In this document: one piece after another, positions 16,934 to 26,400 of the stretch
Numbering within the stretch: the first letter of the stretch is position 1
Layout of the letters: each line of letters begins with the position of its first letter
Assembly (NCBI GenBank): GCA_022821965.1
Contig: JAJECN010000056.1
Span: forward strand, 62,001 to 126,000
Origin: Candidatus Poribacteria bacterium
GTDB taxonomy: Bacteria > Poribacteria > WGA-4E > WGA-3G
DNA length: 64,000 nucleotides
Direction: 5' to 3'
Program-made: the position numbers and the translations under genes
The notes under the pieces: generated by a model
Told to the model about the DNA's origin: nothing
Database searches by the model: none
The model's input: only the letters and a program-made list of their open reading frames with translations

Positions 16934-18940
16934 TCAATCCAGCAAGATGCGATAGCCGGTTTGAACGCCGGTTATCATCCCAATGATTGACCAGAGTCCG
17001 GCGCATGTCATCTCACCAAGGATCAATCCAAGAAACAGAGGGCGTGCCTCTCTATACGCCCTGAGTCCTCCGTATTTCACAATGCCATATTTCAGGAGGT
17101 AGCCGAGTAGGATGGAAAACCATAACTTAAACGATGCCCAGGAACTTAGCATCGTATATCCGATCGGATGAATGGGCCACCATACAAAAACCTTTCTCAC
17201 CCACATCAATCCGATCGTAAATGCACTACCGAAAAGTGTAAAACCGGTATTCGTCCAGTTCGTTCCCTCTGAAGGACGAGTAAGGACAGCACTCAACCAA
17301 CGCACCCCGCCGCTACCTCCCGTATGCACGTGTAACGCGCCGTGTTGATAACTTATTTTCAGCACGGAATAATATGAGACAAGCAATCCCAGCACCATCG
17401 CCAATCCCATCACTATGAGAAGTTTGCGCCGATTGGCTTTAACGACATCCGCCGCCTTCAACCCGTTCATCACATTCGGCATCATAAACTCTCTCAGGTG
17501 CGACGTTAAAGCGGTGGGTTGCATGAACAGCCACGTTATCGTTGAGGGTTTTATATGTGCTGTCCCAAGTGTTGTGAGGAAAAAGCTTTGCGGTGAAAAT
17601 GAGGGATTGATAAAAGGGATACCTCCATTGATGATCTGCCATGTCAATGCGATAAACACGCCAACCGAAAAGATCACGAAGAGCACCGCAAATCCGAGTG
17701 ACATTCCCATCAGGTGATTCAAGTATATCAAGAGGCATACACCGCCGAGCAATCCAAGGACTGTCAATCCAGCAGGCATCGGTTCGTTCTGGGCATCGGA
17801 TTGCGCGGATCTGTCTCCGAAGCCGGTTAAAAATAGCTGCTTGATGTGTCCTCTCGCTTTAAAGAGGGCAAAGCCCGCTAAAGTCAGACACGCACCTGCT
17901 TCCTGTGCAGCACTGAACGAATACGCTGTCCATTTCACACCTGGGCCCTTCGTTATTAGAAAACCGAGCATACTACCAATAAGACATTGTAACTTGAAAA
18001 ATAGAAAGAAAAACCAGAGGCTGAAGGCGACCTCAAGTGTGAGGAGGTAGCTAAATCCGACCATTGACATCAACACGACAATCTGAAAGGGTCTCAAGGC
18101 GTTGAGCGGTCTGCCGACGAGAAATGGGTCGAGCCAAAATCGGATGGGGATACTTGGCAGGGTAGGGAAATACGCATGAAGTCCGTTCAGGGTGTGGATA
18201 AACGCCGGTATAGCGAAGCCGACCCACATTTTTCTATTTTTGAAGAATGAATTGACGATGCCTGACCGATGAACGGAGATCTCTACAGGGAGTTGAACGA
18301 GTGGAAACGTACATTTCTCATATTCGACCCACTGTTTTCGGAGGACCACAGCGAGGCAAATCATGACGAAATAAGCGGTTAAAACATACAACGCCCACAT
18401 TGAAAGCGGTTTCAGCCATGCGACCCAAGGGATTCGATCACCAACGGATAAGCCTTCATAAAAAGAAGTAATAGCTACTTCATCTCGCACGACACGCCAT
18501 TCGGGGATATATTGAAAGAAGAGTGCTTTCCACTCGTTCTCTGGTGTGGCAAAGTAGTTATAAGCCGCGAAGGCGGACAACGCATCCCGCATCATTCCAG
18601 ATGAGGGGATACCGGCAACGGCAATCATGATACACCAGATAACGATGAGTTCTTGGGCGGAGAGCGCGAGTTTCGGATGCAGGGACCTTAGAACGGAATT
18701 AACAACCAGTGCCAAGATAGTCAGGACAAAAAATGGGGCAAGCGGAAAATGACCACCCGCCAGAAAGGTGTTACGGATAACAAAATCGTTGTAAGGTGCT
18801 ATCAAACATTCTAAAATAGCTAAGGCGAGTCCGATAACCAATGCCCTTTTTGACCACCAGGTTGGGTATTGGGTGCGTGCGGAAAGCACACTACCTTCGT
18901 CACCGATTGGATGGTATTCCGTGCCGCTATTTTTGCCCAT
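16934..18940 (-). CDS. DUF6785-type multi-pass membrane protein
   Basis: A 668-aa integral membrane protein with about 14-16 hydrophobic segments. Recognisable family features are KLALSAQELIVIWCIM, ATPENEWKALFFQYIPEWRV, EKCTFPLVQLP, WSFF-rich helices and RKVFVWWPIHPIGY near the C-terminus. A close paralogue lies at 37493-39415 with the same motif order. The function of DUF6785/DUF6784 proteins is not established; the fold and length suggest a transporter. It is convergent with the sulfatase at 15450 and may import or export material handled by the sulfatases. Confidence 0.72.
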   Translation of the reverse strand: MGKNSGTEYHPIGDEGSVLSARTQYPTWWSKRALVIGLALAILECLIAPYNDFVIRNTFLAGGHFPLAPFFVLTILALVVNSVLRSLHPKLALSAQELIVIWCIMIAVAGIPSSGMMRDALSAFAAYNYFATPENEWKALFFQYIPEWRVVRDEVAITSFYEGLSVGDRIPWVAWLKPLSMWALYVLTAYFVMICLAVVLRKQWVEYEKCTFPLVQLPVEISVHRSGIVNSFFKNRKMWVGFAIPAFIHTLNGLHAYFPTLPSIPIRFWLDPFLVGRPLNALRPFQIVVLMSMVGFSYLLTLEVAFSLWFFFLFFKLQCLIGSMLGFLITKGPGVKWTAYSFSAAQEAGACLTLAGFALFKARGHIKQLFLTGFGDRSAQSDAQNEPMPAGLTVLGLLGGVCLLIYLNHLMGMSLGFAVLFVIFSVGVFIALTWQIINGGIPFINPSFSPQSFFLTTLGTAHIKPSTITWLFMQPTALTSHLREFMMPNVMNGLKAADVVKANRRKLLIVMGLAMVLGLLVSYYSVLKISYQHGALHVHTGGSGGVRWLSAVLTRPSEGTNWTNTGFTLFGSAFTIGLMWVRKVFVWWPIHPIGYTMLSSWASFKLWFSILLGYLLKYGIVKYGGLRAYREARPLFLGLILGEMTCAGLWSIIGMITGVQTGYRILLD

Positions 18941-18967
18941 TTTTTGTTTATTTACGGATTTTAAACC

Positions 18968-19184
18968 TTACCTTGGAACTTTTATCTCTCCCCACGTGAT
19001 AGTGAGTTTCTCTTGAGAGCTAACGACAGGTCCCTTTAACGTCTTTAACGGTGTCGCTGTCAACATCTGCGGTATCAAAAGTCCAGCAGCTAATCAGGTC
19101 ATCTCTAACGATCTGACTCTCAGTAGTATTCACCTATAGAACCAAAATCACCAGAGTCGGTGCCAAAATTATTTTTCTGTTCAT
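18968..19184 (-). pseudogene. LamG-protein relic: head and tail with the body deleted
   Basis: Reading from ATG 19184 (with an upstream GAGG) gives a signal-peptide-like MNRKIILAPTLVILVL, an in-frame TAG, then DDLISCWTFDTADVDSDTV and KDVKG, which parallels the start of the LamG domain of the protein at 3306. A second in-frame TAG follows. After a frame shift the sequence continues SSQEKLTITWGEIKVPR and stops at 18968, matching the C-terminal tail of that protein (KLAVTWGALKAQN). About 500 bp of the middle is missing. The rest of the gap 18941-19540 holds only the promoter of the next gene. Confidence 0.7.
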
Positions 19185-19431
19185 CTAACCCGTCCTCTCT
19201 TGCGTTGTAGAAGTTTCGTAGGATTATGTTGTGATACTGGGTTGCATTATAGGGTAAAGCACAGAAAAACGCAATACCGAAGTATCTTCACTACTGAAGG
19301 ATCGCGTGCGTCTTGGGAACACGCCCTTTTTGGTTTTCAAGAGGTTATATGTTCTTGACCTTTCCATGAAAACGCGCGCCACTATATCAGACCTGAGAGA
19401 TGTCTTCTGAGATTGAGGAGAAAATTGGTTA

Positions 19432-19460
19432 TTGACAAAGCAAGAAAGGCGTGTGATAAT
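19432..19460 (+). promoter_or_regulatory. promoter of the tandem PhyH gene
   Basis: TTGACA at 19432-19437 and GATAAT at 19455-19460, 17 bp apart, with TGTG before the -10. The same promoter with flanking bases recurs at 43584-43612 in front of a decayed copy of this gene's end. Confidence 0.7.
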
Positions 19461-19540
19461 ACTGCTACTGAATCAGGCGTATAAATGGTATTCCAAACTC
19501 CAAATCGGTATTGACCATCCACTGATAACAGGAGAAATAA

Positions 19541-21283
19541 ATGGATAACGAAGTCATGAGCAACGAAGAGAACTACGCTTTTGATGTGGCAGGCTATCTA
19601 CACATTCCGGGTGTTCTCAGCCAAGAAGAGGTGGCAGCACTCAACGCGGCATTAAATGCAATTGAAGATAGTGAGATGCTGTTAGGCGGATCCAGTCCGC
19701 ACCGCGAATTGTTCCGCGATCTATTGGTACATCCGAAATTGGTATGGTATTTGAACCAGATTGTGGGACACGGTTTCCGACTTGATCAAGCACCTCAATT
19801 GTTGGGGAATCGAGAGGGTGAAGTCGGCACAACACTTGTTGGTGGCGATGAACCGAGAAATCCGTCCTTGGCATACCGCCAACAAAACGGTCAGCGGCGT
19901 TGTCAGGGCGTGAAAGCGTTCTGGGCATTGGAAGACATCGCAGAAGGGGACGGTGGATTGATTGTCGTTCAGGCGAGCCACAAGAGCAATGTTGAAACAC
20001 CCCACGACTTGGCAACCGGCGTTGATGATATGGGGTTAGTGGTACAACCCGAACTGAAAGCAGGCGATCTATTCTTGGTCGCGGTACCTACGCTCCAAGG
20101 CTTTCGACCGTGGAAAGATGAGTCTAAAAGGTTGTTGGCGTATTGGTATGCCGCGCGTGCGGCGGTTCAATCCAATCCAGTTGGACCTTACTCGGAAACG
20201 GAATCTTTGCCGGGATGGGCAGACGAGGCGACACCTGCGCAAAAGGCAGTCATGTATGTCCCTGGGTATAAGGGTTCAAGTCCGCCACCGGTGATAAATA
20301 CAGATGGCGAAGAAACATGGGTGGAGGAAGACTCGTCTGTCATTCATCCATCAATTTATATCCGCGACCCGGATTCGGGGATTGATGAGAAAGAGTTTTA
20401 CTTTTGGGATCTGAATGGGTATGTGGTGGTGCGTGGTTTAATGGATGAGCAATGGCTTGCAGAAGCGAATGAGGCGGTGGATAAATTCCAGGATCGGATC
20501 GTCGTAGGCGAGGAATTAGCGCGCGGGTCGATAAGTCAGGCTGGCACAGGGCGACCGCTCCTGCCGGGTTTGTTAGACCTACCTGACCCCTATAACGCTC
20601 CATTTCGACGCATGATTGCACACCCCGCGGTGGTGCAGCGACTCAATTGGATGGGCGGTAGCGGCTATCGCATGGGTGGCGCGACCGTATTCTGCGCGGT
20701 TCAGGGAACGTCGGGGCACTCGCTGCACGATGGAAATGAACCGATGACACCCTCACGCGGTTATGCTTTTAAGAACGGACGCAGTTATGCTGAAACCGTC
20801 ACTATTACGTGGCAATTACGCGATGTCGAGCCCGGACTGGGCGGTTTTGCCTGTGTGCCTGGGTCTCATAAGACGCAGTACTCCATGCCCCGCGGGATTC
20901 GGACGTGTGATGATACCATGGGGTTGGTCGTACAACCCGTTATGAAGGCAGGGGATGTTCTCTTCTTTATGGATGGCGGTTGCACACACGGTGCCTTAGC
21001 GTGGAAGAATCCAATTCCCAGACGCGGGGTACTGATTAAGTATCAGTCGAAAAATGTCAATTGGGGTGGCGGTGTGATTGATCCGCAAGACCGGTGGGGC
21101 GATATGGTTGAAGATATGACCGAGGAACAATTCGCTGTCATGCGGGGACCTGAACGGGATGGTCGTCACCGAACTGTACCGCGATTGGTTGTAGAAGATG
21201 GACAGGTGTCCGTTTCCTACGATCCAGCAGGGGATAGTTATGCCTCAAAGCATCGACGAAAACCCGGTGAAAAACGCGAGTAA
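19541..21283 (+). CDS. tandem two-domain PhyH-like protein with degenerate first domain
   Basis: A 580-aa protein, twice the normal PhyH length, with two homologous halves (about 8-235 and 280-545). The halves align through LGG/MGG, DEPRN versus NEPMT, GLIVVQASHKS versus GFACVPGSHKT, and MGLVVQPELKAGDLF versus MGLVVQPVMKAGDVLF. The second half keeps candidate iron ligands (H393, H396 and D397 in HSLHDG, H483 in CTHGALAW). In the first half the corresponding positions read TTLVGG and TLQGF, so the histidines are gone. The N-terminal half is therefore probably a structural or binding pseudo-domain. AGGAG precedes ATG 19541. Monocistronic, ended by a strong hairpin. Confidence 0.82.
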   Translation: MDNEVMSNEENYAFDVAGYLHIPGVLSQEEVAALNAALNAIEDSEMLLGGSSPHRELFRDLLVHPKLVWYLNQIVGHGFRLDQAPQLLGNREGEVGTTLVGGDEPRNPSLAYRQQNGQRRCQGVKAFWALEDIAEGDGGLIVVQASHKSNVETPHDLATGVDDMGLVVQPELKAGDLFLVAVPTLQGFRPWKDESKRLLAYWYAARAAVQSNPVGPYSETESLPGWADEATPAQKAVMYVPGYKGSSPPPVINTDGEETWVEEDSSVIHPSIYIRDPDSGIDEKEFYFWDLNGYVVVRGLMDEQWLAEANEAVDKFQDRIVVGEELARGSISQAGTGRPLLPGLLDLPDPYNAPFRRMIAHPAVVQRLNWMGGSGYRMGGATVFCAVQGTSGHSLHDGNEPMTPSRGYAFKNGRSYAETVTITWQLRDVEPGLGGFACVPGSHKTQYSMPRGIRTCDDTMGLVVQPVMKAGDVLFFMDGGCTHGALAWKNPIPRRGVLIKYQSKNVNWGGGVIDPQDRWGDMVEDMTEEQFAVMRGPERDGRHRTVPRLVVEDGQVSVSYDPAGDSYASKHRRKPGEKRE

Positions 21284-21294
21284 TGATGGATACA

Positions 21295-21341
21295 TTATCA
21301 CTTACCGTTCCAGTGCCAAATCCGCGAACGGTAAGTGATAA
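21295..21341 (+). terminator. intrinsic terminator-like hairpin
   Basis: A perfect 16-bp inverted repeat, TTATCACTTACCGTTC (21295-21310) and its complement at 21326-21341, with a 15-nt loop. It lies 11 bp after the tandem PhyH stop and just before the end of the convergent gene at 21353, so it can serve both. Confidence 0.7.
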
Positions 21342-21352
21342 CGCAAAACAAC

Positions 21353-21637
21353 CTAAGGAAGTTCTTCAATATCGTTTCCGTTCTCAAGTCTCTTTTTGTA
21401 TTCGTTCTTGAAAATCCGCTGAATCCGCTGAAACTCTTTCCAATTTATAAGACCCAAGAGCACACCTTTCATATCAACGCCGTGTTTATCTTCCACAGTG
21501 TAATACTCAACCCGAATAGTAAACTGATCAAAATTCCTATGGTCGATAGAAATTCTCGATGCCTCCTTAATTTCATGTTGAGTGCCAGAGACTTCCGTTA
21601 TTGTTATATCAACAGGATTATGCCATATAAATAACAT
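21353..21637 (-). CDS. hypothetical small protein
   Basis: A 94-aa protein of unknown function. It contains beta-strand-rich text (HNPVDITITEV, FDQFTIRVEYYTVEDKHG) and a C-terminal amphipathic helix (NWKEFQRIQRIFKNEYKKRL). ATG 21637 is chosen because GAGG lies 6 nt upstream; another in-frame start exists at 21649. It follows the small HTH-like gene (21685-21783) on the same strand, so three short genes may form one unit: 22325 to 21353. Confidence 0.5.
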   Translation of the reverse strand: MLFIWHNPVDITITEVSGTQHEIKEASRISIDHRNFDQFTIRVEYYTVEDKHGVDMKGVLLGLINWKEFQRIQRIFKNEYKKRLENGNDIEELP

Positions 21638-21684
21638 TGTGAACCTCATTTATGAAACGGTGTAAAATTACCAAATACACATTT

Positions 21685-21783
21685 CTATTCGTCTGATTCC
21701 TTCCATTGGGCGTATTTCTGAAGCGTGCGGATATCTATATTCAACGATTCAGCTGCTTCATGTAAGGGAGGGTATTGTCTCAT
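21685..21783 (-). CDS. 32-aa helix-turn-helix-like small ORF
   Basis: Translation gives 32 residues: MRQYPPLHEAAESLNIDI then RTLQKYAQWKESDE. The pattern (L.EAA..L.I...TL.KYA) resembles the first helices of MerR/excisionase-type HTH domains. Its ATG overlaps the stop of the upstream gene (ATGA at 21780-21783), so it would be translationally coupled. It may be a real micro-protein or the truncated start of a regulator. Confidence 0.4.
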   Translation of the reverse strand: MRQYPPLHEAAESLNIDIRTLQKYAQWKESDE

Positions 21784-22325
21784 TTGAGGATAAACCACAT
21801 CAATAACAAGCCGATGCCAAAGAAACCTATCCCGAAACCAATGGCGGTCCATCGCCACTTGCGAAGTTGTTTAAACCGCTGATGTGCTACATTGTTCAAC
21901 GCCTTGATCTCTTCTTGTAAATTCAGTGCCAATGCGGATTGACGCATATCAGGATGCCAACGTGCTACTCGACTTTCAAAAGTCACTCGTGGGATCTCCA
22001 CGAACCAGTTATTTCGGCGGTTCTCGGCAAAAAACCAGCTATCTGGATCTGTGCCTGTCGCAAGGATACCGAATTGCGCGTCGGTCGCAGAGAGAAGCCC
22101 CTTCAGATATTCGCGAGTCTCTAACACAATGCGCTCGGTGACAGGCACCTCACAGACAACAATAGCAACGAAATGGTTGGCATCGCAAACCACATAATCT
22201 GCAACACTATCGACCCCGGGAACGCCGAATTGGATCGGTAGATCTCTCAAAATCTCTTTGTCTGAAAACGGTAGCGTCGCTAAGTAGGTAGTAACGGCTT
22301 GTTGTATACGGTTGCGTAGCATCAT
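21780..22325 (-). CDS. HsdR-N-like nuclease-fold protein with C-terminal membrane anchor
   Basis: A 181-aa protein. Residues 35-105 (DSVADYVVCDAN, FVAIVVCEVPV, LKGLLSATDAQFGILATGTD) follow the core of the type I restriction HsdR N-terminal/PD-(D/E)XK domain. D43 and E59 are present, but the expected E-x-K reads E-V-P, so the catalytic lysine is missing. A helical linker (about 125-155) leads to one transmembrane segment near the C-terminus (AIGFGIGFFGIGLLLMWFIL). It may be an inactive nuclease fold tethered to the membrane. The following 32-aa frame overlaps its stop. Confidence 0.55.
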   Translation of the reverse strand: MMLRNRIQQAVTTYLATLPFSDKEILRDLPIQFGVPGVDSVADYVVCDANHFVAIVVCEVPVTERIVLETREYLKGLLSATDAQFGILATGTDPDSWFFAENRRNNWFVEIPRVTFESRVARWHPDMRQSALALNLQEEIKALNNVAHQRFKQLRKWRWTAIGFGIGFFGIGLLLMWFILK

Positions 22326-22386
22326 AAATTCTTTTGGGTGTAGGTGCTATGATAATGAATACCTTTTCTATGTTTTTGTCCATAAA

Positions 22387-22499
22387 GCAGGTTGTTTCTG
22401 GAGACTTGCACAACCTGCAAAGCAAGCATGAACGTAAATTTTCCCGACGGACCGCTTGTAAACAGACGAATATGCCCTCTAAAGTAGAGGTTCCGTCTG
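22387..22499. repeat. two small hairpins
   Basis: GCAGGTTGT (22387-22395) pairs perfectly with ACAACCTGC (22410-22418). A second structure at 22463-22499 has an outer CAGACG/CGTCTG stem and an inner CCTCT-AAAGT-AGAGG stem. Both lie upstream of the minus-strand gene at 22325 in an otherwise gene-free stretch. Confidence 0.5.
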
Positions 22500-22765
22500 C
22501 CCGTTAATCAGCGTGCAGGGTTTACTGAATGCGTAATGACTGTTGTCCGTTTCTCTGTGATATGCCACTTATCTGCTTGGGGTGCCTCTAACTTCTTTAT
22601 CTCCGTGGTCCCTTTTATGAGTAGATTTGTAGATGGGAAGCCACATATATCTTCCCATCTACTATAGCAATTTTCGAGTTGACCGTCGGTGTTGAGTAGA
22701 CCATCTACCCCTAACCGCCACCGCCAATTGAACGGGAGAACTAATCGCGAGGCAGTTAAATGCAC

Positions 22766-23466
22766 TATTGAGTTATATTAAGTCAATTCCGATAATTATG
22801 AAAGTTAAATAATGATAAATCCTGTATCTAACTGGTAAATCATACGATATTTTCAGGCGAAAAGCAATTATGTCCATAAAATTGCTAATTTTCTTTGGAA
22901 AATGCCTGATACTTCAGAATTTTACCCAGACTTTTTTATACAAAAGTGGATATGCCTACTTTTTAACGAATTTAGGGTTCGCTTATGTTTTAAGCATTTT
23001 GCCTTAAAATATCTTGTAGATTTCAAGGACCCGATATAGATATGGGTTTGTTAGAGGCTTGACACAAAACTTGCTAAAGTTGCTTCCTTTAATGCTGATG
23101 GAAAAAGAAGAAAGTGCAAGTTCGGATCTGATTTGAAATATTTATTGGATAGGTCTTGAAAAAATAGAGGTAAATCACAAAACGTTTTATCAGGGTATTA
23201 CTCTATCTATTATTCTAAATCAAAAAATTTGTCTTAATATAACTGGAGATTAAACGCTGATTACCATTGACTTTATATCAATTTAAAATTTGACCAAAAA
23301 TGAGGTTTTTGATAATATACAATATTAACTTATGTAAAAATATGAAGTTTGTGAACACTTCATAACAGGTGTTTTTTTCCAGCGTGAGTTTGCCATAGAC
23401 ATGTTGGTTAAGCTGAAGCGAAATCTCAGTTCAAAAATAAAAAACTGTAGTTAGGGTAGTATACCA
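22766..23466 (+). other. 700-bp AT-rich non-coding leader with promoter and operator-like dyad
   Basis: No credible gene is seen. Close to the right end, TTGACC (23290-23295) and TAATAT (23313-23318) form a 17-bp-spaced promoter candidate. Just downstream, TATGAAGT (23341-23348) and ACTTCATA (23357-23364) form a perfect dyad with 8 bp between arms, in the position of an operator, about 100 bp before the 1127-aa gene. The remainder is AT-rich with homopolymer runs and no clear RNA structure that I can defend. Confidence 0.5.
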
Positions 23467-26400
23467 ATGATGATTAATACCTTAGAAGATCTGATTGTAC
23501 GCTGCCACCAACGGCACGAGCAGCCCCTTAAACAACGTAAGACGACTGTAACACGGCTGCCTTACAAACGGCTTCCCTATTACTTCACAGTCCATTGTGC
23601 GGACAGATACCCTGTGCTGCTTCAAGACTTGGAGGCATCAAGCATTTCCTTTATGCCGATAGGACGCGCACCTGGCGCTGACCGTCCGCCGCGTGATTTT
23701 GGAGGGAAACGTTTCTTGAAACCTCAACAGGCGGTAGACTGGGAAGCCATCCAATGGGCGAAGTCGTGGGGGATTCATGTGTATACTGGGGTTCCTTCGG
23801 CACGCGATGGCGCGCCCTGGCATGATATCGACTTTAAATATGAAGCTATTTGTGCCGCACCGGATGCCGTTCTTGCTTGTGTTCAAGCACTTGTTGATGC
23901 CGTTTCAAACCCGTTATTGACGCTGTTAGCGTCTGGTGGGTTGCGCTTTTCTTGCAGGATATCGGGGTACCTGCACCCGAACACCGAGCAGGCACGGTTG
24001 TATGTTTATAAAGAGACCACGACGGCAGAGAATCCACACCCACACGACGCGTATCTTGAAATCCTCGGCGAGAAAGGACACACTTGCTGGGATGCGCGCG
24101 CTGAAATCCTGCTTGGAGATTTGTTACATCCGCCTGTAATTTCCAAAGAGGTTTTCTTTGCACCGATTGATGCCCTTCGCGCTGTCCTGCGCGAACCTGT
24201 TTCGCAAAACATACAACACAAGGAGAATATCCCCGACGCGCCATACTCTCTCGGATCGGGCAAACTTGACCTCGCCAAAGAGGCGTTTTTTAAGCGTGGG
24301 TTTTCTTATGTCAGACAAGAGGATGGATATCACTATTGGCACCAACAGGGGCGTGAGAGTGGTAACACGGAGGTATCATTGTGGGAGAACGAAGAGGGCG
24401 TGTGGATATGCGCATCTACGCCTGATACTGGGCTGCCTATGGAGGCAACACTCATAACAGATGTTTGGAACGGCACTGGCATCTTGCCACCGATTCCTAA
24501 GACGGGACTGCCTATAGATGATAAGGTACTTGCCATTCGGGAAGGGGAACTGAGTCCATTGGCAATAAAACGTCTTCCTCCAGTGTTACATAAGTCGAGT
24601 ACCATTGAGAAGATTGATGAAACACGAGAAGAAATTAGCGTTCGGGTGCAGCGTGCTTTTGATAGAAACGCGCGTGTTGTTGGGTTTATTCCGGATATAG
24701 GTTCGGATAAAGCGGGTGAAATAGAATCCCTTCTGCAAAATAGTGAGGTAATCTACGGGCAGGATGCTGATTTTGCGGCAAAAGTGGATCAACGTTTTCA
24801 AAAGCGAAATGTGGGCTCCGTCCCACGCTGGCGGGATCGGATGTATCTCTGGGAGGAAGTGAAAGATATCCCGGTTGATGTGCGCATGGCAACACCCTTT
24901 CAACGTGGCAACGTCTGCGAGGATGCTCAGCGGTGCGAAGCCCTTGAGGAAAAAGGGGGGGATCCGAGTGAAATTATCTGTCCGGAGTGCCCCGTCTATA
25001 CAGCCTGTCAGGCGCGTGGCTATCTATCGCAATTCTCTACATTACAAACTGCTAAAGCACAAATACTGGTAGATTTTCGGATGTTTTTGGATCCACAATA
25101 CGCGAAAATAGTGGAACAATTTCTTGAAGGGCGCGATGGAACACATCCACTTTGTGTTATTAATATCACGAGAGAGAATCAACTGTTTCTTGAATGTGGA
25201 CTGTCAAAAACCACATTGGAGGCGTGGGTTGCCAATTGGCGAGGCAGTGCATTAGGCAACTTTGCCATACTCCTGCTAAATGCAGTAGGAATCAAAGATA
25301 AATCCCATGCCCACTCCATTAAACGCCTCCGGACAGTGATGCAGACGTTTGAATGGCTGGAAGAAGAAATTATCCAACAGATGTGCCACGTCAATGTCCA
25401 GGGCAGAGTGGTTGCACGAGGTGCGATTGATGCAGAGACCGGAGAAGAATTAGCACGCTATACCATCGAGTTTGAGCGAGGAATTTCTGCTTATATTCCT
25501 TTGGACGCTGCGGCTTTGGATAGATTGACAGCACAAGAGATGCCTGTTTTTGAACTCGACGCTTTTGTGCCGAATGAAGACATGAAAATCTTGATGTCGA
25601 TAGCCGATGCTATCAGTCTGGGTATCTTGGATACGGCGACTGTTGAAAACATTGAGGAGTTCCCAACGGTTTGTTCGGATCCAAACTGGACGTTCTGGCA
25701 TCAATTCAAACGTTTCTTTGTCCATTACACGCGGGACGCTGATGCCCCGATGCGATGGGATGGCGAAGTCCTACAGTTCTGGGTGCCGCCGGTTCTACAT
25801 CCAAGTGTCAGAAACCTTTTGGTCACCTCGCCGGCTCTCTACGGCGAGCATCTACGTCGGCCGTTCTCGAATGAGGAGACCGAGATTCTTCCCGCCCAAC
25901 CGATAGTGTGGGGTCCCGGAAACCGCGTTTTCCAGATTCGCACCGGTATCTATCCACGGAAGACAATTTTAGATCTCAGTAACACGTGGGACGTTCTTGG
26001 CGTGTCTGAAACAGGACAGCACATTTTTTGGAGAATCCAAGCTGAAATTGAAAGGGATCGAAATATTAAGCATGGGATTATAACCCATCTTTACGCAGTT
26101 GAACAGGTGAAGGATATCGCGAAGAATGAAAACGTCTGTTTCTTGACAGGTTTTCGAGTGGTGGAAGGATTAGAAACCGCTTTTCAAGAGGCGCAGGTCA
26201 TCTGGATAGTTGGCATGCCGGACATGGAACCCTGTATCGTTTTGGAGCGCACTCAGATCCTGTTTGGAAACGACGAGGAACCTCTTTCTTATCAAATGGA
26301 ATCTGAGTCCTACCTTTACAAAGACGAGCGCGTCCAGAGCCTTTATGAAAAAACAGTTGTCCATGTATTCGCAGAGATTATAGAACGGGCTCAGTTGAAC

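Noticed and set aside
22508-22765. 85-codon minus-strand frame
   Set aside because: It starts at a GTG without a ribosome site, has no recognisable motif, and lies next to hairpins and AT-rich DNA. It may be a decayed fragment, but I cannot support a gene.
23340-23466. Riboswitch or structured RNA before the 1127-aa gene
   Set aside because: Only the short dyad at 23341-23364 is clear; no conserved riboswitch motif could be recognised.
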